DNA from: Micromussa lordhowensis
Taxonomy: Eukaryota > Cnidaria > Anthozoa > Scleractinia > Lobophylliidae
Assembly (NCBI GenBank): GCA_964020085.1
Contig: OZ026606.1
Location: forward strand, 6,257,783 to 6,321,782
Length of the DNA: 64,000 bases
Direction: 5' to 3'
Below the pieces are notes generated by a model that was not told the origin of the DNA, did no database searches, and saw only the letters and a program-made list of their open reading frames with translations. Within the stretch, counting starts at the first letter, position 1. Every line of letters starts with the position of its first letter. Position numbers and translations under genes: made by a program. Of the stretch, positions 1 to 8,841 are shown one piece after another.

Positions 1-1737
1 CGAAGCTCTTGTTCAGTCCATTTAGGACGATGCAGGCCTTCACAGAAAGCCATAGTTCAGCTCTCCGCTGCGGTTTTGATATGTGGAGGTTTGTGTTGAC
101 AAGATGCTAACTTTTTGTTGGAAGCACGGTTATTTTAATTGTACAATTCCTGATTGGATGAAAAGACGTTGGATGTAGTCTTTTTGGCCTCAAAAGCCAT
201 ACAGGAGAGTAATTTCCTTTTAGATGGAGATGCGCAGATGGTACTCTCGAGACGACATGGCCATATTTATGCACAGTTATATATTTCGGTGCATAGTCTT
301 AACACGGTATTCATAACATCAGACATACATCAGTTAAAAAAAAGAAAATAGGTTGTAGCGTGAACTCACTACCAGTCTATAGCCATTCAAAGTTATTTCG
401 TGTAGTAGCACATTGATAAAGAAGGAATTACTCTGTCTTTAAGATACACAGAGCTGAATTCCTCGGCAAAGGGACGTTTCCAGCATTCAGCTGGATCCAG
501 CAATCCCAACAAGCCCGGAAGGGGCTGGCTGGCTGGCTGTCTGCCTGCCTGCCTGCCAACGAAATGGCTTGGGTGCAAACTGTGTCGATGAACGGGAACG
601 TCCAACACATGTGGGATGCGTTGTCTGTAATACTTAAAATAAACTCACGACAGCTGAAAAACAACGCATTTCAATTCTCTTGGCAGTCTAGCAACTTGCC
701 AAGCTCTATGCTGATCTATCGAACTAACAATTTGCTTGAATCTAGTCCATTTTAACTTGTCTGACATGCACGCACTCTCAGTCGGACCTCCAAACTTCAA
801 AAACTATCCACCCCGACTATTTATGCTAATATTCCCAAGGGACGTCAGGGTGGCCAAATGGTTAACGTGGTGCGCTACGAAGACAGCGAAGGTCGCAGGT
901 CGTGGGTTCGAATCACACTACCGCATAGGGGTTATTCTCAAACTGGCTTGGGGGCCGAATAACCTCTCCCCGGCTACGTGGTACGTGGAGATTTGGGTCT
1001 GCGAACAAGGAATTACTCTCAAACTGGCTTGGGGGCCGAGTAATTCCTCCCCCAAGAAGTCCTGCGAGGTGTTTTTGGTTTTTATTTCTGCTTGTCTTGA
1101 TTTTCCTGATCATTTTTTTTTTCCTTTTTCCTGCTCGTAATTCCTTGTTAGTTTTGCTTTTCCCTACTTTCGGTATTTTTTTAACTTTTCATCAGCGCTA
1201 GAAACGGAAAAACAAGAAGCGTTTTGCGGCATTATGGCTTCCTAAGATTTTTAATTTAGCCCGCGGTGAAATTTTAAGTTACTTTCTTTGTTTTCTTGGC
1301 TTAAACTCACTTCTACCAAACATAGGTTGTATTTGATTTTATTTGATGTGACTTGATTGCAGAATAATTCTTCAATGATCAACTGTTTCATCAAGTCGCA
1401 ACCTGCCAGAAACTACATTATCGCGTGTTCAGTGTACTATTTCTTTGGCATTTGAGATCATCTGGTTCAGAGCGACAACAACGTTTGAACTCCACGAGGG
1501 TGTTCACGTCTTAAAACATGGCCACGAACAGAGTGAAAGGAAATCTCGTCAAAGACCGACCGATCGTGAGTAGCATTTCCTTGCTTTCTCCAATTGAGGC
1601 GTTTTCGGGCTAGCTAACTATGAGAAAAAACTGTCTGTCATTCGCTAGCGGGAGAGAGATTTGTTTGTGTGACTACCGGTCGATGATCATTGACGTAGGG
1701 ACAACATACGGAGTGTTCGCTTACTCCTAATTGTGGC
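1..1737 (+). repeat. Macrosatellite unit 0 (left-truncated)
   Basis: The window starts 34 bp inside this unit. tRNA-like block 844-925; hairpins 928-966 and 1008-1048; candidate-exon ATG at 1518. Private features: GATGCTAAC near 105 puts a stop in the recurrent minus-strand ORF, and the usual T7 terminator is interrupted (GGTGTTTTTGG, T5 at 1072-1076). Confidence 0.95.
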
Positions 1738-2046
1738 CTAGTTTGCTTGAAGTTCAATCGATTCTCGATGTACGAAGCTCTTGTTCAGTCCATTTAGGAC
1801 GATGCAGGCCTTCACAGAAAGCCATAGTTCAGCTCTCCGCTGCGGTTTTGATATGTGGAGGTTTGTGTTGACAAGACGCGAACTTTTTGTTGGAAGCACG
1901 GTTATTTTAATTGTACAATTCCTGATTGGATGAAAAGACGTTGGATGTAGTCTTTTTGGCCTCAAAAGCCATACAGGAGAGTAATTTCCTTTTAGATGGA
2001 GATGCGCAGATGGTACTCTCGAGACGACATGGCCATATTTATGCAC
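1738..2046 (-). other. Recurrent 102-codon minus-strand ORF of doubtful coding status (unit 1 copy)
   Basis: The frame begins MHKYGHVVSRVPSAHLHLKG and is intact in 28 of 31 units. Unit 0 and unit 8 gain internal stops and unit 14 loses three C-terminal codons. Of the substitutions I could place by eye, about nine were synonymous and about twelve changed the residue, which is at most weak evidence for constraint. There is no signal peptide, membrane segment or family motif, and no promoter or poly(A) signal was identified. With young, similar copies an open frame can persist by chance. Confidence 0.2.
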
Positions 2047-2123
2047 AGTTATATATTTCGGTGCATAGTCTTAACACGGTATTCATAACATCAGACATAC
2101 ATCAGTTAAAAAAAAGAAAATAG
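1926..2123 (+). other. Recurrent 65-codon plus-strand ORF overlapping the minus-strand ORF (unit 1 copy)
   Basis: The frame starts MDEKTLDVVFLASKA and ends in lysine-rich KKRK. It overlaps the minus-strand ORF antiparallel. It is open in nearly all units but broken in unit 6 by TTTAAGATGG, and one codon shorter in unit 4. I do not recognise the product and consider it probably non-coding. Confidence 0.15.
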
Positions 2124-2195
2124 GTTGTAGCGTGAACTCACTACCAGTCTATAGCCATTCAAAGTTATTTCGTGTAGTAGCACATTGATAAAGAA

Positions 2196-2234
2196 GGAAT
2201 TACTCTGTCTTTAAGATACACAGAGCTAAATTCC
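2196..2234 (+). other. Stem-loop 3, related to hairpin 2 (unit 1 copy)
   Basis: GGAATT pairs with AATTCC and CTCTGT pairs with ACAGAG, separated by a small internal asymmetry (A against CTA), around an 11-nt loop. Its 5' arm shares AAGGAATTACTCT with hairpin 2, about 590 bp downstream. The whole element is missing from units 17, 19 and 20. Confidence 0.75.
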
Positions 2235-2294
2235 TCGGCAAAGGGACGTTTCCAGCATTCAGCTGGATCCAACAATCCCAACAAGCCCGGAAGG

Positions 2295-2333
2295 GGCTGG
2301 CTGGCTGGCTGTCTGCCTGCCTGCCTGCCTGCC
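2295..2333 (+). repeat. Hypervariable (GGCT)n-GTCT-(GCCT)n microsatellite (unit 1 copy)
   Basis: Four GGCT steps, a GTCT linker and four GCCT steps. Across units GGCT varies from about one to more than seven steps and accounts for most unit-length variation in 4-bp increments. GGC triplets can pair with GCC triplets leaving T-T mismatches, so the tract can form a hairpin. The first LINE inserted here in unit 10. Confidence 0.9.
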
Positions 2334-2619
2334 AACGAAATGGCTTGGGTGCAAACTGTGTCGATGAACGGGAACGTCCAACACATGTGGGATGCGTTGT
2401 CTGTAATACTTAAAATAAACTCACGACAGCTGAAAAACAACGCATTTCAATTCTCTTGGCAGTCTAGCAACTTGCCAAGCTCTATGCTGATCTATCGAAC
2501 TAACAATTTGCTTGAATCTAGTCCATTTTAACTTGTCTGACATGCACGCACTCTCAGTCGGACCTCCAAACTTCAAAAACTATCCACCCCGACTATTTAT
2601 GCTAATATTCCCAAGGGAC

Positions 2620-2701
2620 GTCAGGGTGGCCAAATGGTTAACGTGGTGCGCTACGAAGACAGCGAAGGTCGCAGGTCGTGGGTTCGAATCACACTACCGC
2701 A
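2620..2701 (+). other. Degenerate tRNA-like domain (Leu/Ser-like), unit 1 copy
   Basis: The 82-nt block aligns to a class II tRNA. It has a D-arm GCCA/TGGT with GG in the loop, a CGCT/AGCG anticodon-like stem with an 8-nt loop, a variable arm able to pair GCGA/TCGC, and a T-arm GTGGG-TTCGAAT-CACAC with one mismatch. The acceptor arms GTCAGGG and TACCGCA do not pair, and box B ends in A instead of C. It is therefore not a working tRNA gene but a tRNA-derived promoter domain. Equivalent blocks lie at the positions given in each unit entry; box B was unchanged in all 30 copies I checked. Confidence 0.65.
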
Positions 2702-2703
2702 TA

Positions 2704-2742
2704 GGGGTTATTCTCAAACTGGCTTGGGGGCCGAATAACCTC
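2704..2742 (+). other. Hairpin 1 (unit 1 copy)
   Basis: Arms GGGGTTATTC and GAATAACCTC form ten pairs with one G-U. The enclosed 19 nt are TCAAACTGGCTTGGGGGCC, where GGC/GCC can extend the stem across a 5'-side bulge and leave a TTGGGG loop. It starts three bases after the tRNA-like block. Confidence 0.85.
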
Positions 2743-2783
2743 TCCCCGCCTACAAGGTACGTGGAGATTTGGGTCTGCGAACA

Positions 2784-2824
2784 AGGAATTACTCTCAAAC
2801 TGGCTTGGGGGCCGAGTAATTCCT
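2784..2824 (+). other. Hairpin 2 (unit 1 copy)
   Basis: Arms AGGAATTACTC and GAGTAATTCCT form eleven perfect pairs around the same 19-nt segment as hairpin 1. Aligned to hairpin 1, three stem pairs differ and each difference is compensated on the opposite arm (two G-C to A-T, one T-A to C-G). Confidence 0.85.
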
Positions 2825-2845
2825 CCCCCAAGAAGTCCTGCGAGG

Positions 2846-2852
2846 TTTTTTT
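2846..2852 (+). terminator. Candidate Pol III terminator (T7), unit 1 copy
   Basis: A run of seven T follows TGCGAGG, 22 bases after hairpin 2. Pol III normally stops at four or more T on the non-template strand, and no earlier T4 run occurs downstream of box B. Other units have T7-GG or T6-GGG at this place; unit 0 has T5 and unit 2 has T8. Confidence 0.5.
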
Positions 2853-2960
2853 GGTTTTTATTTCTGCTTGTCTTGATTTTCCTGATCATTTTTTTTTCCT
2901 TTTTCCTGCTCGTAATTCCTTGTTAGTTTTGCTTTTCCCTACTTTCGGTATTTTTTTAAC
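2853..2960 (+). other. Pyrimidine-rich tract after the T-run (unit 1 copy)
   Basis: About 100 bases strongly enriched in T and C on the plus strand, with several further T runs, recur in every unit. I see no gene in it. It could act as back-up termination signal or as a remnant of an old retroposon tail. Confidence 0.5.
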
Positions 2961-3137
2961 TTTTCATCAGCGCTAGAAACGGAAAAACAAGAAGCGTTTT
3001 GCGGCATTATGGCTTCCTAAGATTTTTAATTTAGCCCGCGGTGAAATTTTAAGTTACTTTCTTTGTTTTCTTGGCTTAAACTCACTTCTACCAAACATAG
3101 GTTGTATTTGATTTTATTTGATGTGACTTGATTGCAG
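2961..3137 (+). other. AT-rich spacer before the candidate exon (unit 1 copy)
   Basis: AT-rich sequence with AGCGCTAGAAACGG and TTTGATTTTATTTGATG, the latter resembling an intron end leading to the acceptor at 3136-3137. No gene was recognised. Confidence 0.5.
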
Positions 3138-3340
3138 AATAATTCTTCAATGATCAACTGTTTCATCAAGTCGCAACCTGCCAGAAACTACATTATCGCG
3201 TGTTCAGTGTACTATTTCTTTGGCATTTGAGATCATCTGGTTAAGAGCGACAACAACGTTTGAACTCCACGAGGGTGTTCACGTCTTAAAACATGGCCAC
3301 GAACAGAGTGAAAGGAAATCTCGTCAAAGACCGACCGATC
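3138..3340 (+). other. Candidate exon with ATG and 16 codons, acceptor and donor conserved (unit 1 copy)
   Basis: A T-rich stretch ending in TTGATTGCAG provides a plausible 3' splice site at 3137, and GTGAGT at 3341 is a strong 5' splice site. Within the 203 nt, AACATGG at 3291-3297 is a good start context. The frame gives MATNRVKGNLVKDRPI and reaches the donor after exactly 16 codons, in phase 0. The arrangement is present in all units; changes I saw were one D-to-N (unit 4) and one K-to-R (unit 15). I do not recognise the peptide and see no following exon in the unit. It may be a captured 5' exon of a gene located elsewhere. Confidence 0.4.
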
Positions 3341-3512
3341 GTGAGTAGCATTTCCTTGCTTTCTCCAATTGAGGCGTTTTCGGGCTAGCTAACTATGAGA
3401 AAAAACTGTCTGTCATTCGCTAGCGGGAGAGAGATTTGTTTGTGTGACTACCGGTCGATGATCATTGACGTAGGGACAACATACGGAGTGTTCGCTTACT
3501 CCTAATTGTGGC
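3341..3512 (+). other. Spacer after the donor (unit 1 copy)
   Basis: Conserved spacer with two GCTAGC palindromes (in GGGCTAGCTAAC and TTCGCTAGCGGG). No ORF or RNA signal was recognised. This spacer was the landing site of the second LINE in unit 17. Confidence 0.6.
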
Positions 3513-4066
3513 CTAGTTTGCTTGAAGTTCAATCGATTCTCGATGTACGAAGCTCTTGTTCGGTCCATTTAGGACGATGCAGGCCTTCACAGAAAGCCAT
3601 AGTTCAGCTCTCCGCTGCGGTTTTGATATGTGGAGGTTTGTGTTGACAAGACGCGAACTTTTTGTTGGAAGCACGGTTATTTTAATTGTACAATTCCTGA
3701 TTGGATGAAAAGACGTTGGATGTAGTCTTTTTGGCCTCAAAAGCCATACAGGAGAGTAATTTCCTTTTAGATGGAGATGCGCAGATGGTACTCTCGAGAC
3801 GACATGGCCATATTTATGCACAGTTATATATTTCGGTGCATAGTCTTAACACGGTATTCATAACATCAGACATACATCAGTTAAAAAAAAGAAAATAGGT
3901 TGTAGCGTGAACTCACTACCAGTCTATAGCCATTCAAAGTTATTTCGTGTAGTAGCACATTGATAAAGAAGGAATTACTCTGTCTTTAAGATACACAGAG
4001 CTAAATTCCTCGGCAAAGGGACGTTTCCGGCATTCAGCTGGATCCAACAATCCCAACAAGCCCGGA

Positions 4067-4097
<31 letters not shown>

Positions 4098-5295
4098 GTC
4101 TGCCTGCCTGCCTGCCAACGAAATGGCTTGGGTGCAAACTGTGTCGATGAACGGGAACGTCCAACACATGTGGGATGCGTTGTCTGTAATACTTAAAATA
4201 AACTCACGACAGCTGAAAAACAACGCATTTCAATTCTCTTGGCAGTCTAGCAACTTGCCAAGCTCTATGCTGATCTATCGAACTAACAATTTGCTTGAAT
4301 CTAGTCCATTTTAACTTATCTGACATGCACGCACTCTCAGTTGGACCTCCAAACTTCAAAAACTATCCACCCCGACTATTTATGCTAATATTCCCAAGGG
4401 ACGTCAGGGTGGCCAAATGGTTAACGTGGTGCGCTACGAAGACAGCGAAGGTCGCAGGTCGTGGGTTCGAATCACACTACCGCATAGGGGTTATTCTCAA
4501 ACTGGCTTGGGGGCCGAATAACCTCTCCCCGGCTACGTGGTACGTGGAGATTTGGGTCTGCGAACAAGGAATTACTCTCAAACTGGCTTGGGGGCCGAGT
4601 AATTCCTCCCCCAAGAAGTCCTGCGAGTTTTTTTTGTTTTTTATTTCTGCTTGTCTTGATTTTCCTGATCATTTTTTTTTCCTTTTTCCTGCTCGTAATT
4701 CCTTGTTAGTTTTGCTTTTCCCTACTTTCGGTATTTTTTTAACTTTTCATCAGCGCTAGAAACGGAAAAACAAGAAGCGTTTTGCGGCATTATGGCTTCC
4801 TAAGATTTTTAATTTAGCCCGCGGTGAAATTTTAAGTTACTTTCTTTGTTTTCTTGGCTTAAACTCACTTCTACCAAACATAGGTTGTATTTGATTTTAT
4901 TTGATGTGACTTGATTGCAGAATAATTCTTCAATGATCAACTGTTTCATCAAGTCGCAACCTGCCAGAAACTACATTATCGCGTGTTCAGTGTACTATTT
5001 CTTTGGCATTTGAGATCATCTGGTTCAGAGCGACAACAACGTTTGAACTCCACGAGGGTGTTCACGTCTTAAAACATGGCCACGAACAGAGTGAAAGGAA
5101 ATCTCGTCAAAGACCGACCGATCGTGAGTAGCATTTCCTTGCTTTCTCCAATTGAGGCGTTTTCGGGCTAGCTAACTATGAGAAAAAACTGTCTGTCATT
5201 CGCTAGCGGGAGAGAGATTTGTTTGTGTGACTACCGGTCGATGATCATTGACGTAGGGACAACATACGGAGTGTTCGCTTACTCCTAATTGTGGC
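3513..5295 (+). repeat. Macrosatellite unit 2
   Basis: 1783 bp, the longest full unit free of a LINE; the excess is GGCT expansion to six steps. tRNA-like block 4403-4484, exon ATG 5076. The terminator reads GAG then T8, followed by G and T6, instead of T7 GG T5. Confidence 0.95.
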
Positions 5296-7066
5296 CTAGT
5301 TTGCTTGAAGTTCAATCGATTCTCGATGTACGAAGCTCTTGTTCAGTCCATTTAGGACGATGCAGGCCTTCACAGAAAGCCATAGTTCAGCTCTCCGCTG
5401 CGGTTTTGATATGTGGAGGTTTGTGTTGACAAGACGCGAACTTTTTGTTGGAAGCACGGTTATTTTAATTGTACAATTCCTGATTGGATGAAAAGACGTT
5501 GGATGTAGTCTTTTTGGCCTCAAAAGCCATACAGGAAAGTAATTTCCTTTTAGATGGAGATGCGCAGATGGTACTCTCGAGACGACATGGCCATATTTAT
5601 GCACAGTTATATATTTCGGTGCATAGTCTTAACACGGTATTCATAACATCAGACATACATCAGTTAAAAAAAAGGAAATAGGTTGTAGCGTGAACTCACT
5701 ACCAGTCTATAGCCATTCAAAGTTATTTCGTGTAGTAGCACATTGATAAAGAAGGAATTACTCTGTCTTTAAGATACACAGAGCTAAATTCCTCGGCAAA
5801 GGGACGTTTCCAGCATTCAGCTGGATCCAACAATCCCAACAAGCCCGGAAGGGGCTGGCTGGCTGGCTGTCTGCCTGCCTGCCTGACAACGAAATGGCTT
5901 GGGTGCAAACTGTGTCGATGAACGGGAACGTCCAACACATGTGGGATGCGTTGTCTGTAATACTTAAAATAAACTCACGACAGCTGAAAAACAACGCATT
6001 TCAATTCTCTTGGCAGTCTAGCAACTTGCCAAGCTCTATGCTGATCTATCGAACTAACAATTTGCTTGAATCTAGTCCATTTTAACTTGTCTGACATGCA
6101 CGCACTCTCAGTCGGACCTCCAAACTTCAAAAACTATCCACCCCGACTATTTATGCTAATATTCCCAAGGGACGTCAGGGTGGCCAAATGGTTAACGTGG
6201 TGCGCTACGAAGACAGCGAAGGTCGCAGGTCGTGGGTTCGAATCACACTACCGCATAGGGGTTATTCTCAAACTGGCTTGGGGGCCGAATAACCTCTCCC
6301 CGGCTACGTGGTACGTGGAGATTTGGGTCTGCGAACAAGGAATTACTCTCAAACTGGCTTGGGGGCCGAGTAATTCCTCCCCCAAGAAGTCCTGCGAGGT
6401 TTTTTTGGTTTTTATTTCTGCTTGTCTTGATTTTCCTGATCATTTTTTTTTCCTTTTTCCTGCTCGTAATTCCTTGTTAGTTTTGCTTTTCCCTACTTTC
6501 GGTATTTTTTTAACTTTTCATCAGCGCTAGAAACGGAAAAACAAGAAGCGTTTTGCGGCATTATGGCTTCCTAAGATTTTTAATTTAGCCCGCGGTGAAA
6601 TTTTAAGTTACTTTCTTTGTTTTCTTGGCTTAAACTCACTTCTACCAAACATAGGTTGTATTTGATTTTATTTGATGTGACTTGATTGCAGAATAATTCT
6701 TCAATGATCAACTGTTTCATCAAGTCGCAACCTGCCAGAAACTACATTATCGCGTGTTCAGTGTACTATTTCTTTGGCATTTGAGATCATCTGGTTCAGA
6801 GCGACAACAACGTTTGAACTCCACGAGGGTGTTCACGTCTTAAAACATGGCCACGAACAGAGTGAAAGGAAATCTCGTCAAAGACCGACCGATCGTGAGT
6901 AGCATTTCCTTGCTTTCTCCAATTGAGGCGTTTTCGGGCTAGCTAACTATGAGAAAAAACTTTCTGTCATTCGCTAGCGGGAGAGAGATTTGTTTGTGTG
7001 ACTACCGGTCGATGATCATTGACGTAGGGACAACATACGGAGTGTTCGCTTACTCCTAATTGTGGC
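5296..7066 (+). repeat. Macrosatellite unit 3
   Basis: 1771 bp with three GGCT steps. tRNA-like block 6174-6255, exon ATG 6847. One GCC at the end of the GCCT run is changed to GAC (5883-5886). Confidence 0.95.
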
Positions 7067-8841
7067 CTAGTTTGCTTGAAGTTCAATCGATTCTCGATGT
7101 ACGAAGCTCTTGTTCAGTCCATTTAGGACGATGCAGGCCTTCACAGAAAGCCATAGTTCAGCTCTCCGCTGCGGTTTTGATATGTGGAGGTTTGTGTTGA
7201 CAAGACGCGAACTTTTTGTTGGAAGCACGGTTATTTTAATTGTACAATTCCTGATTGGATGAAAAGACGTTGGATGTAGTCTTTTTGGCCTCAAAAGCCA
7301 TACAGGAGAGTAATTTCCTTTTAGATGGAGATGCGCAGATGGTACTCTCGAGACGACATGGCCATATTTATGCACAGTTATATATTTCGGTGCATAGTCT
7401 TAACACGGTATTCATAACATCAGACATACATCAGATAAAAAAAAGATAATAGGTTGTAGCGTGAACTCACTACCAGTCTATAGCCATTCAAAGTTATTTC
7501 GTGTAGTAGCACATTGATAAAGAAGGAATTACTCTGTCTTTAAGATACACAGAGCTAAATTCCTCGGCAAAGGGACGTTTCCAGCATTCAGCTGGATCCA
7601 ACAATCCCAACAAGCCCGGAAGGGGCTGGCTGGCTGGCTGGCTGTCTGCCTGCCTGCCTGCCAACGAAATGGCTTGGGTGCAAACTGTGTCGATGAACGG
7701 GAACGTCCAACACATGTGGGATGCGTTGTCTGTAATACTTAAAATAAACTCACGACAGCTGAAAAACAACGTATTTCAATTCTCTTGGCAGTCTAGCAAC
7801 TTGCCAAGCTCTACGCTGATCTATCGAACTAACAATTTGCTTGAATCTAGTCCATTTTAACTTGTCTGACATGCACGCACTCTCAGTCGGACCTCCAAAC
7901 TTCAAAAACTATCCACCCCGACTATTTATGCTAATATTCCCAAGGGACGTCAGGGTGGCTAAATGGTTAACGTGGTGCGCTACGAAGACAGCGAAGGTCG
8001 CAGGTCGTGGGTTCGAATCACACTACCGCATAGGGGTTATTCTCAAACTGGCTTGGGGGCCGAATAACCTCTCCCCGGCTACGTGGTACGTGGAGATTTG
8101 GGTCTGCGAACAAGGAATTACTCTCAAACTGGCTTGGGGGCCGAGTAATTCCTCCCCCAAGAAGTCCTGCGAGGTTTTTTTGGTTTTTATTTCTGCTTGT
8201 CTTGATTTTCCTGATCATTTTTTTTTCCTTTTTCCTGCTCGTAATTCCTTGTTAGTTTTGCTTTTCCCTACTTTCGGTATTTTTTTAACTTTTCATCAGC
8301 GCTAGAAACGGAAAAACAAGAAGCGTTTTGCGGCATTATGGCTTCCTAAGATTTTTAATTTAGCCCGCGGTGAAATTTTAAATTACTTTCTTTGTTTTCT
8401 TGGCTTAAACTCACTTCTACCAAACATAGGTTGTATTTGATTTTATTTGATGTGACTTGATTGCAGAATAATTCTTCAATGATCAACTGTTTCATCAAGT
8501 CGCAACCTGCCAGAAACTACATTATCGCGTGTTCAGTGTACTATTTCTTTGGCATTTGAGATCATCTGGTTCAGAGCGACAACAACGTTTGAACTCCACG
8601 AGGGTGTTCACGTCTTAAAACATGGCCACGAACAGAGTGAAAGGAAATCTCGTCAAAAACCGACCGATCGTGAGTAGCATTTCCTTGCTTTCTCCAATTG
8701 AGGCGTTTTCGGGCTAGCTAACTATGAGAAAAAACTGTCTGTCATTCGCTAGCGGGAGAGAGATTTGTTTGTGTGACTACCGGTCGATGATCATTGACGT
8801 AGGGACAACATACGGAGTGTTCGCTTACTCCTAATTGTGGC
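7067..8841 (+). repeat. Macrosatellite unit 4
   Basis: 1775 bp. tRNA-like block 7949-8030 has the only box A change I noticed (TGGCTAAATGG). Exon ATG 8622. Shares AACGTATTTC and CTACGCTG with unit 5, marking the two as close relatives. Confidence 0.95.

Larger units (their letters stand above)
2615..2852 (+). ncRNA. Putative Pol III transcript: tRNA-like head, twin hairpins, T7 terminator (unit 1 copy)
   Basis: I infer a short RNA polymerase III transcript starting just before the tRNA-like block and ending in the T7 run at 2846-2852. The internal promoter is present: box A-like TGGCCAAATGG (2627-2637) and box B GGTTCGAATCA (2681-2691), with usual tRNA-gene spacing. The roughly 230-nt product would carry a tRNA-like 5' domain and two hairpins. 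Thirty of 31 units keep this layout; unit 13 lacks it. An octamer-like ATGCTAAT (2599-2606) and a CRE-like GACGTCA (2617-2623) sit just upstream. Transcription is not shown by sequence. The alternative is a tRNA-derived SINE carried passively by the satellite. Confidence 0.5.
1738..3512 (+). repeat. Macrosatellite unit 1 (reference unit)
   Basis: 1775 bp; used as the reference for component positions. tRNA-like block 2620-2701, exon ATG 3293. Private changes: an altered spacer between the two hairpins (CCTACAAGGTACG instead of GGCTACGTGGTACG) and one extra GCCT step. Confidence 0.95.

Noticed and set aside
844..925. A functional tRNA-Leu or tRNA-Ser gene
   Set aside because: The acceptor arms do not pair, the anticodon-like loop has eight bases and box B has a non-consensus last base. 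Only the promoter-like parts look tRNA-derived.
2165..2440. Minus-strand ORFs rich in QPASQPASQ
   Set aside because: The low-complexity stretch is a translation of the GGCT/GCCT microsatellite. 4-bp step changes shift the frame between units, so it is not a constrained protein.
2512..2976. 154-codon plus-strand ORF (starts MNLVHFNLSDMHALSVG) spanning the tRNA-like block, both hairpins and the T-rich tract
   Set aside because: Its sequence is explained by the structured RNA-like elements. The repeated LKLAWGP is just the translated hairpin loop, and reading frames at the 3' end change freely with T-run length between units.
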